64,000 bases of DNA from Harmonia axyridis (lineage: Eukaryota; Arthropoda; Insecta; Coleoptera; Coccinellidae): NCBI RefSeq assembly GCF_914767665.1, contig NC_059504.1, forward strand, positions 16,866,501 through 16,930,500, given 5' to 3'. Each line of letters begins with the position of its first letter. Position 1 is the stretch's first letter. Shown here piece after piece: positions 35,673 to 47,379 of this stretch. The translations under genes and the position numbers were made by a program. The notes beneath the pieces were generated by a model, which had not been told where the DNA came from, did not search any database, and saw only the letters and a list, made by a program, of their open reading frames with translations.

Positions 35673-36617
35673 ATTTCCTTGCCGAGATCAAGAATGCTCA
35701 TTCCTGAAACAATTGACTCACACTTTGTGCCTAATAACGCTTATTTTGAGTAGTAAAAGATCAAAAGTACCATTACTCAATAACCAATTCAAAAGATTAA
35801 CTTTCCAAACGGCTAAAATCAATTTTCCCCAAATTATTGATGTGGCAGAACTCCTTCCGAACAATTTTAAGATCGACGAAAATGACAAGTTGGATTAAAA
35901 CTCCAAGTCACCTCTCATCCCAAGAGGGCCATTCGGCTAAAATCAACTAGATCGAGCACGAGTTCGAGACCGTGGATTGTCTCTAATCGAAACTGGCTTT
36001 TTTAATCATTTTCTCACGTTCCTCATGGATTCAATTAAGAAGGTAATTAAGATTCCTTCACAGTTCGAGCCCAAACGTGATATCTTGTCTAATGCTCGAC
36101 TGGCATCCTGTTACCACTGAAACGTCTGAAATGCACTCTTGCCATATCTCAATATCAGCGTAATATAACTTATCGTCCCATCTTTATGCCCCCCTTTATA
36201 GCAGTTATGACTGGAATTCGGAGAGGGGCTGAATGTTCGGAATTGGCGGAGGAATGAGACTCAGAATGGCCTTATTCAAAGTTGGGGAAAGTATCTACAA
36301 AGTTGTGTTGAGCGTTGTTAGGCCGCAGTATTGAAGTCGTCAAAGGAGGGTCCTCCACAGAAGATTTCAAGGGTAGTAGGTTGCGACGGAAAAATCAAAG
36401 AGTTTCGGTTTTGAATGGGTTATTTTGATCTTTATCTATGGATAACTTAACGTGACTTTATCACCATCAATTTCAAATGGAATCACTCTCAAATTCAATA
36501 ATAAAAATTTTAAAAAAGCACTTAGGTAGTTGATGTTTTAAAGTCTAGGTCATCAATGAATTACAGCACTGTTGCTAAGCAGTGCTGGAGCTGGACTATA
36601 TTTAAATGCTGAATTTA
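35673..36617. other. unassigned; some GC-richer sequence 36050-36380
   Basis: An 84-codon + frame (35644-35898) overlaps the mariner edge and has no recognisable motif. No repeats. Confidence 0.4.
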
Positions 36618-37707
36618 CACTCACCTGCATTGAAACATGGCCACCCAAAATTTTGCCTGAAGTCCGTTGTCCAAGAATTTTCGTAATTTTTCAGCGATTT
36701 CAATTTAGGGAATCCAATCCCGCACCAAAATATCAATCCCGCAAATTAGCGGGATAAAAATCATCAATCTCGCAAATTCGCGGGATAAAAATCATCAATC
36801 CTGCGGATCCGCAAGAATGCGGAATTGTTGAAAATGTATATACTCTTGGTACTTAACCTATTAAATATGCTCATAAAAAAGTCTTATGTATTAAAAACAT
36901 ACTATATTAAAAAAGTGTTCATTTCATGGCACCAGCTGTCTAGTTTTATCAAGGGTGAACTCGAAAAATTTGCCAGGTGCTGCTATACAGTTTCTTCATC
37001 ATAAACCATTCGTAATTCAAAATTGAGCGCTTGTGATCAGTGTATATTGAGTCAAGATTCAGAATTGTAAACAGCTTCAAAGTATGTACCTGTACCCCAA
37101 TTGCGTCTGCATTCAAAAAGGGTCATTTCATGTTTTAATAACTGCACAAGTGTTGTACATACTCGTGCTCTTACAGCCATAGGAGAAGCCTTTGATTCTG
37201 GTACCCACGCATTACGAATACTTTGATTCTATTCCTCTTCCAAATTCAAAAGAAAAGTTTCACGTCTCGTTGCTAGACTAGATAAAGGTACTTCATCCTC
37301 ATCAGCATGTGGTCTTCGAGTTGGGATTGTGTTTTGTCTTCTAAATATGTATCTTTTTGCAACCTCTAAGTCAAACTCTTAATTTTTTTTTGTAATATTT
37401 ATTTGCTATGAAGTAAAATGTATCTTCTTGGCCATTTGTAGACATTGACTGTTTTTTTTTGTCTTAGCGGCGTCGACTGCATGGTCATTTTGTATTGAGA
37501 AATTGGACTAGATATACCTTTTTTTTCAGTCTGTATAAATAAGCTATCGACATTTCTGGAAAACTTTCCTGAAGTTTGTTTTAATACCAAAAAATTTATC
37601 TTTAACTTGGCGTAGAAATAATTGAAATCAATTGAAAAACTACGGAAGTTTTTGGTCAACGGACTTCAGCAAAATTTTAGATGGCCGTGTTTTTGTGCTG
37701 GTGAGTG
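36618..37707. mobile_element. 1.09-kb TIR element of unknown family, TA-flanked
   Basis: Inverted ends CACTCACCTGCA... and ...GTGCTGGTGAGTG extend about 60 bp inward with 'catggccacccaaaatttt' matching 'aaaattttagatggccgtg' inverted. TA flanks both ends. Inside lie a 31-bp minisatellite (36733-36830) and an antisense coding-like part near 37050-37290 with a readable RRNWGTGTYFEAV stretch. TA flanks suggest the Tc1/mariner superfamily, but I do not recognise the transposase. Confidence 0.8.
36733..36830. repeat. 31-bp minisatellite with internal hairpins
   Basis: Three units at 36733, 36764 and 36795. Each contains 'cccgcaaattagcggg' or a variant, which can fold on itself; in unit three it is 'ctgcggatccgcaag', with compensated bases. 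Confidence 0.85.
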
Positions 37708-40303
37708 TAGTTGGAAAAAAATGGAATGATAATGACTTCCAAATTCAATAATGAAAACTCGAAAAAGCACTGAATTTGTGTCAAGATGTTTCAAACGGTC
37801 TAGTTCAAATGAATCACAGGACTATTGTTATAGAGGATAGACTACGATTGATTTCATAGACTTTTATGAAGAATGAGACATACGATATTTTTAAAAGTTT
37901 GTTTTTTTTGGGTAGAAACTACTGCTCTATAGATCTAAAATATTTTCAGCTCATCAAAATATACGAACAACTTCGAATGGTACACCCTGAATGTTATAAC
38001 TTTTTTAGATTAGCCGTGGTCTTTTGATAATGTCTGAATTCCATTACGAATATTTTATGGAAAAAGTACAAATGGAAGGCAATCGTTTATTTTTCACCAT
38101 GAATGCGTTCAAATTATAGCAAGAAACTCTGGGTATGCCCTCTGCTATTCTGGTGGAAGAATGAGGATTTGCGATGAAATGAGTTAATACATTCAAAATA
38201 TTTTTTTTATTTCAAGTAACTGGCTGCTATAACGTTTGTTTCGCTTCAAGATTTGATCCATAAAGGTTGAAATTATTATGCAATCAGGAAACACGTTGCT
38301 ACAATTTGATCACATTGGCGGTGAAGAATAAACAATTTGATCAAATCTCAATTTTTATAATTATTACCTTCCATTTTGTTCGTCTTTCAATCAAATGTCC
38401 GTTGATAAAATTAACAATACTTTACAATCGATGCCGATTCTCAGATTATAATGGTTCATGTTTTATGACATTTCATGGATTAAAACTCATAATCAATATC
38501 AATAGCCTTTGGCAAGAAACTTGCTTTTAATGTGAAAACCTTACGATGTAGTTATAGGAACGTGTCTTATCTTTTGATAGGAAATTTAGTTCGTTTTCAA
38601 TACTTCTTATGATATTGAGGTCATCCCATTTGAAGAAGCGCACTTTTTATAGATTTAGTACGTCACCATAAAGCGATGAAAATATTCTAGATCCTTAGAG
38701 CAATGGTTCCTACCCAAGTAAACAAATTTCCTGATAAAATCGTACCTTCCTTTCTCCATCTAGGGGACCTCAGCGTTTCACACCATTTTTTGCTCAAAAA
38801 TCTTAAATAACATAACATCATGACAAAATAATAGAGCGATCAGTTCGGGAAATGAGAAACCCTCATCTTGGAAGGGTTTAACTTCAAATCGTTCTTAAAC
38901 CTTACGCACTGGTTCACTAATCAATATTGGTACTCGCACGTGTAGTCCTGCTGAACATCCACGGCTTCTAACCAAAGGTCAAGCTTGCATCATGTCTCTT
39001 TTTATCTCTTTGTGCCCTAACAGTAACTATAGGTTGTCTCCACAATGTTAACAGTCTCTCTTAGGGTTTCAACCCATTTCTGGTTATTCTTTGCTTTTTT
39101 AACCATTAAAATTCTATATTTATCGAAATCCTTCTTTAAAGTTGATGAGATCAATTTGTATCATCTTGAACACCATGCCTCTTCAATACTGTCTGCATTT
39201 CTCCCATTTTCATACAATTCATCACTATCCAGCAGTGCAAAATCATCAGTCTTGACCTGCACGTCATCTATGCCAATTTGCAGCAGGTTTGGAGGATATT
39301 GAATGTAGCCTGTTGTTTTGTAGCAGCCTAACCTAAAAACTATCCAATTATTCATCTATCATATATAACAGTGTTGCCTATATTTCACCAAAATCTTTAG
39401 GCACTAAATTACCACTCTTCACAATTTCCCGATTGTTTGAACTACTCTAAGTACCCATTCAAACTACCCAGAGCCCTCGTTCGGAATATTCAGAGCCTTG
39501 TCCCTCGAATTAATCCCAAAAGAGTTATGGCCATAGTAATTAATCAGAACACGTCCTATCTCTTGAAATTTTGATACAGACAGGCCAAGCCTAGCCAGTC
39601 GCTCCATTGATAACCTTCCGAAGCTCCAAACTTCGGAACAGCTTATAGACATCGTTGTCCCGGCACAAAAGACATTCCGGCAGTTCGATTATGTATAAGG
39701 TGGCCATTAAAGTCGATTTCCGCCCCCCACCCCTTGGCCGTTCCAGAAACGCGGTGCCGTAAAATTCCGGTTTTCGCCCCGTTACCCTTATATTAAAACT
39801 TAATACGTATTCATTTCAATAACTCCGCCATTAATCTTTCCTTCGCGATGTTATGAATGGCCTCGGCGTGTTATCCAACTTGAGGGAACGCCGCATCGTG
39901 ATTTCTAGTCGACGGAATTTTGGACCGACCTTTTAACTATTAGGGGTTGGTTCGATGATATCGAGTTAGGGGTGGGATTATTAGAGGAGACCTTAGACTT
40001 TGAATAACCCAACAGGATGATAATGGCAAAATCATCCTTAGCACCATCCTGTTGATACCGAAATTCCCCTATTTGATTTTCAATGATGATTGGTAAGACA
40101 TAATAGTTTAACTACTCACTAAGAGAGTTCGAGAGTCTTAAATTACAAAGGTCCTTGATGTCATTATCTGCAACCTATTCGGATGCATGAGTATTTGTTA
40201 ATCATCATTCAATTTTATGTTACAAAAATTCAAATATTCGAAATTCCATCTTGAAAATTGAATTTTATGTTTAAAAATTTTCAGATCATCGAGGAATTTC
40301 ACA
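37708..40303. other. unassigned, mostly AT-rich; antisense coding-like stretch 39010-39355
   Basis: On the minus strand from 39355 down, 64 codons are open; after one stop (39161) the same frame runs another ~48 codons with lysine-rich KKDFDKYRILMVKKAKNNQK. It may be a decayed gene or transposon ORF, family unknown. 39690-39960 is a GC-richer island with C-runs and no frame of note. Confidence 0.35.
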
Positions 40304-41156
40304 TAGACGTACAACTTTACAAATTCGAGGCTTGATAACGATCGCTTGTGATTGTTCCAGTCGGTTTTAACATCTCGTAATACACTACGCTGAGCTGGTC
40401 CCACGAAATACTGAGCATGACTTTGGAACCGTGAATATTCGGTTTGGTCGTCAAAATGGAAACATGGCCGGTATATCCTCATGATTTTTTGCGCTTGGGA
40501 TTATCGTAATGAACCCATTTTTCGTCTTCAGTCACAATCCGATGCAGCAATCTCTTTTGTCTTTGCCTTGCAAGAAGCTGTTCACAAGCAAACAAACACC
40601 GTTCAACATCTTCCGGCTTCAACTCGTACGGCACACAAATTCCTTGTTTCTGAACCATTCCCACGACTTTCCGACGTTTTGAAATGGCTTGTTGCGTCAA
40701 CCTCAATGATCCTGCCAATTCTTGTTGCGTTTGACACGAGTCTTGATCAAGTAATGCATCCAATTCTGCATCTTCGAAAACCTTTCTTTTCCACCGCCAT
40801 GCTGGTGTCTTCGACGTCAAAATCACCGTTCTTGAAGCGTTCAAACAACTCTCGGCGCGTTCTTTCACTAAAAGCGGCCTCACCATAGGTATTTGAGAGC
40901 ATTCGATGGGCCTCAGTCTCAGAATTCTTCATATTAAAGCAGAAAATTAAAACTTTCCGCAAATGACGCGAATTTGGCTCGTAAGCTGACATGTTTTATC
41001 GAGAATAACTTTATGATGCAGACACAATCGACTAATATTTCGATGGCGTTTTGTTTACAAATACCTAAGCTGATTGTATGACATCTACGATCTATTTATT
41101 CTGCTTGCCGCTACAGCCACCTATTGCAAAATGGCGAAAGCAAAATTGTACACCTA
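40304..41156 (-). mobile_element. mariner family A with C-terminal half deleted
   Basis: 853 bp, both inverted ends present with TA. The left end jumps from the terminal region ('aaattcgaggctt', 40320) directly to the core at 'gataacgatcgc', deleting the second and third catalytic regions. The N-terminal half is the best kept in the window: MSAYEPNSRHLRKVLIFCFN, then a frameshift near 40800, then ELAGSLRLTQQAISKRRK (helix-turn-helix), VERCLFACEQLLARQRQK and EDEKWVHYDNPKRKKS with the first catalytic Asp. It could only encode a DNA-binding fragment. Confidence 0.9.
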
Positions 41157-41199
41157 ATAGTAAATAACTTCTTTTTCACATTGAAGATTAAACAACTAA

Positions 41200-41690
41200 C
41201 CATGCGTATACATTAAATGAAATAGGAACCAATTTCGAACATTAAACATCTAACTTCAAACCTCAATCCCAAAACGAAAAATCTTGAACATTTTTTCTTT
41301 ATGCCTTATACCTTATAAACTACTGTTTACAAATTGCACATTAGGCATTACTATTCAACGTATAGTCCATTATTACATTGGACACCTCAAACATTAAACC
41401 TCAAATATGAAACCTCAAACTTGAGGTTTATGCATTATTGTAGGATAAACGTTAAACATGAATATTAATCCACAGATAATACCTTGAAAATGTATCATAA
41501 AATCCTTGAACATTGAATATGAAATCTTCATGCTTGGCTTGATCATCGAACATAATATATTAAACTTTTAACATTTAACTTTAACAATGAACATTTGAAT
41601 TTGACCTCAAACAATGAACATTCAAAAGAAGACAACATACATTGAACATTAAACTAAACCGCAAACATTGAACACTCAATATTGGATCCA
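41200..41690. repeat. degenerate AACATT/ACCTCAAA repeat tract
   Basis: Words 'aacattaaac', 'acattgaaca' and 'acctcaaa' recur more than a dozen times without a fixed period. The + strand is strongly A/C over T/G in places. No ends, no coding. Confidence 0.65.
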
Positions 41691-42555
41691 AAACCTTCAT
41701 TCCACATATTATCACATTAGCCCAAACGGATATGTTCTCACAGAAAATGTCTTATTCGATATTCTTCTTGAATTTTCTTTGATTTTTATATTGCCAACAT
41801 TGCGTAGATTAACTTTTAGCTTTTTTACGATGACGTCTGATATCCATGACTGTTGGATTATTATACATACCACCCTCAAATGTGCAAGGAATCCATTCCA
41901 CACCAAGCTGTACAGAATCCAAAATAAGCCCGATCGGTAATTCTCAGACTGTGCTCTAAATGGGCCAATCTTTTCCAGGATCAAGTTCCAGGTGTACGCC
42001 TCCAAGTAGACGACGTCGTCGCCGCACATCGAATAAATAGTTTTACACCTTTGTAGTCGGCAATAAAGGATTCTGCTCCTATGGCGAAGCCACGTTATCA
42101 CGTCTCAGTTGAACTGAAGTGGAATCTTAATTTTCCCCTTAATTGAAACTACCAAGATGCATGGCGACGTGACCAACTCTTCACTCCCAGCGAAACTGGG
42201 ACTTAATGATATTACTTTTATCTTCAATCAACTTTCCTCAGCTAAGGGAGCCCGCTTCATCAACTGGTGTTGAAGGAAAGGTTGCTACTTCAGAAATCCC
42301 TAAGGTTACCATAGACTCGTGGATATATTCGTTTGAAGTGTCTTCTTTTGTTTCAATGGGGATATTTTGAGAAATATTAGGATAATGTTTTTCCATAACC
42401 TGCTACTAAGTATAGATGTAGGATCCAGTTATTGTTCCCTGTAAATAATTGCGATGGTCAACCGGATGCTTGGAGACCTATTAGTTTCTTCTAGTGTCGA
42501 GGGCATGACAGTTTCAATGAATTTCCAGGGAACGAATTGTTATTGTACATATAAT
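41691..42555. other. unassigned, GC-richer 41880-42320
   Basis: Contains the weak exon candidate. A 129-codon antisense frame is open across 41712-42101. No repeat or element end. Confidence 0.35.
41979..42009 (+). CDS. candidate last coding exon (weak)
   Basis: A polypyrimidine acceptor 'caatcttttccag|G' ends at 41978. In the register G+ATC the frame reads IKFQVYASK and stops at 42007-42009, with G/C-ending codons unlike the surroundings. AATAAA signals follow at 42032 and 42062, as for a 3' UTR. The antisense is also open here (GDDVVYLEAYTWNLILEK), so strand choice is uncertain and the CpG-rich palindrome GACGACGTCGTC (42009-42020) could bias codon look. Phase 2 start is not directly joinable to exon 1 (phase 1). 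Confidence 0.22.
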
Positions 42556-43205
42556 GTAAACAGGATGTGTTATTCTTCGAGGTGTCGAAGATATGTCATG
42601 GAGTTGTAAATCTTGAAGAGATTTACTGTGGGGTTGGGAAAGTTCGAAGACAACACGGTAGTACCAGATGTGTAACATCTGTGTATCAGGTTCTAGTCCT
42701 TCGAGAATATTCGATTTCCAGGAATCCGCGAAGATCTTTGTGGGCGGTACGGTAAAATTCTTATTGGACTAGGGGATAGTACTTTCCCTAAGGGTGTGGT
42801 CAAGCCGAAAGAAGGGAGGTCGATATTCGAGACAAGGTAGTTCCAATCGGCAGAGGGACAGTTAAAATTAAGTCGAAGACGAGAAAAGTTCGGTCTAACT
42901 CGAAGTAAGAGTAAGTTCAGTCGGTTGAAACTTAAGACGTAAGACGAAAAGACGGTTCGCGGGCTAGATTAAGACGAGTCGCGAACGAGTTAAAGACGAG
43001 ACGACTGAAACTTGTAATAAGACGAAGACGTGACATACCGAAGACGTTTCGAGTAATTAAAACTAGAGTTAAAGACGAAATTCAGTACCGTAGTGAGAAA
43101 CTTGTAATTAGGACGTTATTAGGATCTTTTCAATACTGAGTTTGTACTGTATAATTGTGGCTTTGTAAATAGATGTAAATAATTCAAAAGAGTTTAATTA
43201 TTACA
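42556..43205 (+). repeat. purine- and CpG-rich block, possible solo LTR
   Basis: The + strand is rich in 'aagacga' (around ten AGACG words between 42850 and 43080) and in CpG, quite unlike its neighbours. It can be framed as TGT...ACA (42556-43205) and is within LTR size range, with 'aataa'-type sequence towards the right. I found no target duplication and no second LTR, gag or pol, so this is a suggestion only. Confidence 0.3.
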
Positions 43206-44424
43206 AATCCGACAAAGTCACGGAGAAAAAGACGAAAGGCCAGGTAGACGATCGATTAACAAAGCCTACATAGATGTCTTCATACACCCTGCTTTTGTTA
43301 ATTAAATTCAATCAAAAATCAATGTTGAAATCACGTCATGCTATAAAATGGTGTTTCTCGCGTGATAAGAAAGATAATGAAGTAAATCAAAAAAGAAACT
43401 GTTGAAAAACGATAAAGCTAAATAGTAAGTTTGTTAAATAACTCCTCTGAGCCATTTTTGTTTGTACTCTATGCAAAATCAGTTTATTACACAGACGACC
43501 AAGGGTTTCCTTCGGAAGTAGTAGACAAGGACAAAGAAAATTAATTAAATCCATCGTCAACATTACTAGAAACAATTACGTAGCTTCAATAAAGCAAACT
43601 ATTTCGCTATATACCTTCAGTTCAATCCACTAGTAAGAACACAGGACCCCTGTCCATTGAACAGAACAAACAACGCTTTGAGTTGACCAGAAACAAAGAA
43701 CTTTCCGAGGCGAGACGAGCAGCATCACAAAGTGAATTGTATCTGTAGCAAAAAGCGGGCAAACTCAATAAGAACGACTTTTTGAGTCTGTTTCGCTAAT
43801 AAACAAGCAGTGTCAGATAAAAGGCCAGAGCAATCCACCTTTGTTAATCCCTACGAGGTTTCGGGATTGCTTCCGAATCATAAATTGTTTTCTGGAAACT
43901 CTTTAAGTGAATTTCTGCGACAACCTACCCGTTTAAGCGGGACGCCACGGGCGTAACTCAGGGTTGGCAACGCCTTCGGGGGGTGGATTGAATTTCAGAT
44001 AAGTTTGAGGTGCTTTGGAATGGATTTGGGCGCGCACATTATTCAGGAACACATGTGAAAAATTACCCCGGGAGAATTTTCTCCTAAATATCGCCCGGGA
44101 ATGTGAAATTTGATATGATTCGAGTCGGGGTGTAATGGGAATTTCCGCCTTATATAAGATGGGGTTTAGATGGGCGTTTCATAGCTTGGTAATAACGATG
44201 CAAATGCTTGGCATTCCGGTTGCTTCATTCAATATTTTATATGAGAATGGGATTTGATGCCAGTTTATAACTGAAGTTAGATATGTGTTTATACTTTATT
44301 ATTTCCCTCGTGAAAAAATGTGCCGATGCGTTTAGCGAATAAATTATGTTTAGATAAATGATTAAATCACACGACTCATTTAACTTCCGTCCGATTTTCG
44401 TTCTGCACATTGATTTTCGTTCTA
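43206..44424. other. unassigned; GC-richer 43880-44200
   Basis: No gene seen. The right half contains G-runs and 'cgcccggga' segments, with no repeats. Confidence 0.4.
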
Positions 44425-45332
44425 ACAGGCCAATTGAAAAGTCCTCCGTCTACCATAGTAAAACACATTTATTTGGCAAAATTCGATTTTATTATTCAAC
44501 ATTATTGCCTTCGAGGGCGATACAGCGATTATAGCGATCTTCCAACTTTTCGATATCATTTTTGTAGTACGATTTGTCTTTCGCTTCAAAATAGGCCTCA
44601 GTGTCAGCTGGCAAGGTTATGGCATCAGTATTCTGGAATGGCCAAGACATAACGTTCATTGATTACCTCCAAAAGGGCCAGCCCAAAAACAGCAATTATT
44701 ATATAGCGTTATTGGATCGTTTGAAGGATGAAATCGTTGAATAACGGCCCCATTTGAAGAAAAAGAAGGTTCTGTTTCATGAAAACAATGCGTCGTGTCA
44801 CAAATCAATAAAATAATGGCAAAATTGCCTGAACTAGGCTTCGAATTTCTTCTGCATCCACCATATTTGCCAGATCTGGCCCCAAGCGACTTTTTTCTGT
44901 TCTCAGATCTCGAAAGAATTCTCGCTGGAAAGAAATTTAGCGCCAATGAAGAAGTAATCGCTTGACTGTTGTGTTTTTCTCCGATTTGGATTCGGTTCAT
45001 CGTGTGCAGTAGGTAACCTCAGCTGACTGTCAATTGGACTTCGGAGTGAAATGATAGAGACATGTTTCATCCATTGTCACATATCGATGCAAAAATTTAG
45101 GTTTATTGCAGCTTCAAACACTGCTCAGAATCATTAACATGTTGATGCTTTTGATCGATTGTGAGCTCGCGCGGCACCTATTTTGCACACAGCTTTCTCA
45201 TGTACAAATATTCGTGAAAGATATGATGTACATGTTCAGATGATATCCGCTATCTCGATCTACTTCACTTTACGGTCATTCAAAATTATTTTGTGAACTT
45301 TTTTTTAATTTTTCGTCGGTGATAGTCCAAGG
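44425..45332 (-). mobile_element. mariner family B with an inverted centre
   Basis: The left TIR ACAGGCCAATTGAAAAGTCC and the antisense C-terminus (to 44602) are in minus orientation. 44605-44962 then reads on the plus strand: codons for GKVMASVFW, YLQKGQPKNSNYYIALLDRL, LKKKKVLFHENNASCHKSIK (second catalytic Asp replaced by Asn), then sequence matching the LLHPPYSPDLAPSDFFLF region after a frame change. From 44964 the element is minus again (N-terminal half). Compare 52502-53340, where the same centre is collinear. The 5' end is missing, joined to mariner A at about 45333. Confidence 0.85.
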
Positions 45333-46276
45333 GGGCGGAGTCTGGTGAATACGGCTGTAGGGAGTTCCCATTTCAACGTTTCCAAGTACCTCATGTCTCT
45401 CGTTGTTTTCGGCCGTTTGTCTTTCAATGCTCGGCTCATACGCATTGATTGCATTCGATAACGTTTGCCTGTGGTTGTTCAGTCGGTTTGAACAACTCAT
45501 AATAAACTACGCCGAGCTAATCCCACCAAATACCAGCATGACTCAGGAACGGTGAATATTTGGTTTGGCCGTCGACGTGGAAGTATGGTCAGGATATCCA
45601 CATGATTTTCTGCACTTGGGATTATCGTAATGAACTCATTTTTTGTCTCCAGGCACAATGTGATGAAGAATTCGTCTTTGCCTTGCAAGCAGCTGTTCAC
45701 AAGCAAAAAAACGCCGTTCAACATCCCTCAGCTTCAACTCGTGCGGCACCCAATTTCCTTGTTTCTGAATCATTCCCATGACTTTCAGGCATTTTGAAAT
45801 GGCTTGTTGCGTCACTTCCAATGATCCTGCAATTCTTGTTGCGTTCGGCACGAGTCTTGATAAAGTAATGCCTCCAATTCTGCATCTTGGAAAACATTCT
45901 CTCTTCCACCGCTATGCTGGTCTTCGACGTCAAAATCACCGTTCTTGAAGGGCTGAAACCACTCTCGGCACATTCTTTTCCTAATAGCGGCCTCACGATA
46001 GGTATTTGAGAGCATTCGATGAGTCTTAGCCGCAGATTTCATCATATTCAAGCAGAAAATTAAAACCTCCCGCAGATGACGAGAATTTGGCTCGTAAGCT
46101 CACATGTTTAATCAGCATCACTTTGTGATGCTGACACAAATCGACTAATATTTTGATGGCGTTATGTTTACGAATACCTAAGCTTTTTGTATGACATCTA
46201 GGATCTATTCATTTTGACTACCACTTACCGCTACAGCCATCTATTGCAAAACGGCGGAAGTAAAATTGTACACCTA
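45333..46276 (-). mobile_element. mariner family A, 3'-truncated, fused to mariner B
   Basis: Right inverted end 'gtacaccta' at 46276. N-terminal antisense frames: helix-turn-helix ITGSLEVTQQAISKCLKVMG-like part near 45830, RDVERRFFACEQLLARQRR, then SAENHVDILTILPRRRPNQI and a WDQL-type remnant, ending at about 45335 in the region just before the third catalytic Asp. The join to mariner B lies within 'gtccaaggggg'. The catalytic core is missing. Confidence 0.85.
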
Positions 46277-47379
46277 ATAATTGATAGATTTTTGGTTAAC
46301 ATGAATTTTCGATCGTTTAAATAAGCTAATATTTTCTGAAAACAATACACAAGAGTATTTAAAACGAAATAACAATATGTTTCATGTACTCTTTGTAGCA
46401 GTTTTCAAGAAATCCCCCATTCAGCTCTAATTTCAATTAGATAACTAATAAAGAACGGAAAACTCCGCAAACAAAGTACCTACGCTGTAACTTTCCAATC
46501 TCGGAAAATCTTTCCTTAACTAAGGAAAACTCATCAAAAAGCAAATTTATAGAAGTGAAACAATCAAAGAAGGGAGCGCCAACTTCTTCCGTATATTTTC
46601 TCTTCTTCGGGCAATTTTCCCGATCTATTTCAACGAGAATTATGAACTTCTTCAAACTCCATACTTTTCACATATAACTACATGAAGAACTTCGGCAGTG
46701 ATCGTAAACTGCCGGAAATCTGGGAAATTATCCAGTTTAATGAGGAAATTTCCGTTATACTCGATGTGGAGCATTGGACTAACTTTTCAATAAAGCTTGT
46801 TGGCTCCGATTCAGATGCAATGTTTGATGAAAATTGAATGTTTCAATTTTGCAGTGGTAGCGTAAAAAGTAATTTCCATCTATAATTACGGTGATGCCGT
46901 TGGAGGCTACTGAAGATGGCACAATTGATGCACTGTGATTTCATCAACTTAGATGTGTAACATAACTCACTAGAAATGAGGTGGCTTTTTGATTTTCCAA
47001 TAGGAATTATACAATTTCAAATGGTTATGAAGGCAATATTATGACTATTATGTACTATTTTTCGACGTTTCTCATGTCATTTGTGTTAATTAGGTTATGC
47101 CAATCAATAATGGAAATATACACACTTCAATAACGGTTAGAATTTGTTGAAATCAGTAAAGCTGAGCAAAAATGACATAATAAGTGTCAAGAAATAATAC
47201 ACATTTTATCATTATAAACATAATAAATTGAATATTTTTCATAACAAAACCGTATAGATTATTATTATATTATTATTGAATGAATAGTTTGAAAAAATAA
47301 AGTGTTTTGCAAAAAGAAGTTTAATTTTAATATGAAAAAAAAAAGTTTATTTCAAGATAAATCAATAGATACTTATTTC
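46277..47379. other. unassigned AT-rich sequence
   Basis: No coding, no element ends. Confidence 0.4.

Noticed and set aside
35940..35985. tRNA B-box-like 'gagttcgagacc'
   Set aside because: No A box at the right distance and no acceptor stem can be formed around it.
40481..40888. 135-codon + frame
   Set aside because: Exact antisense shadow of the mariner A N-terminal frame.
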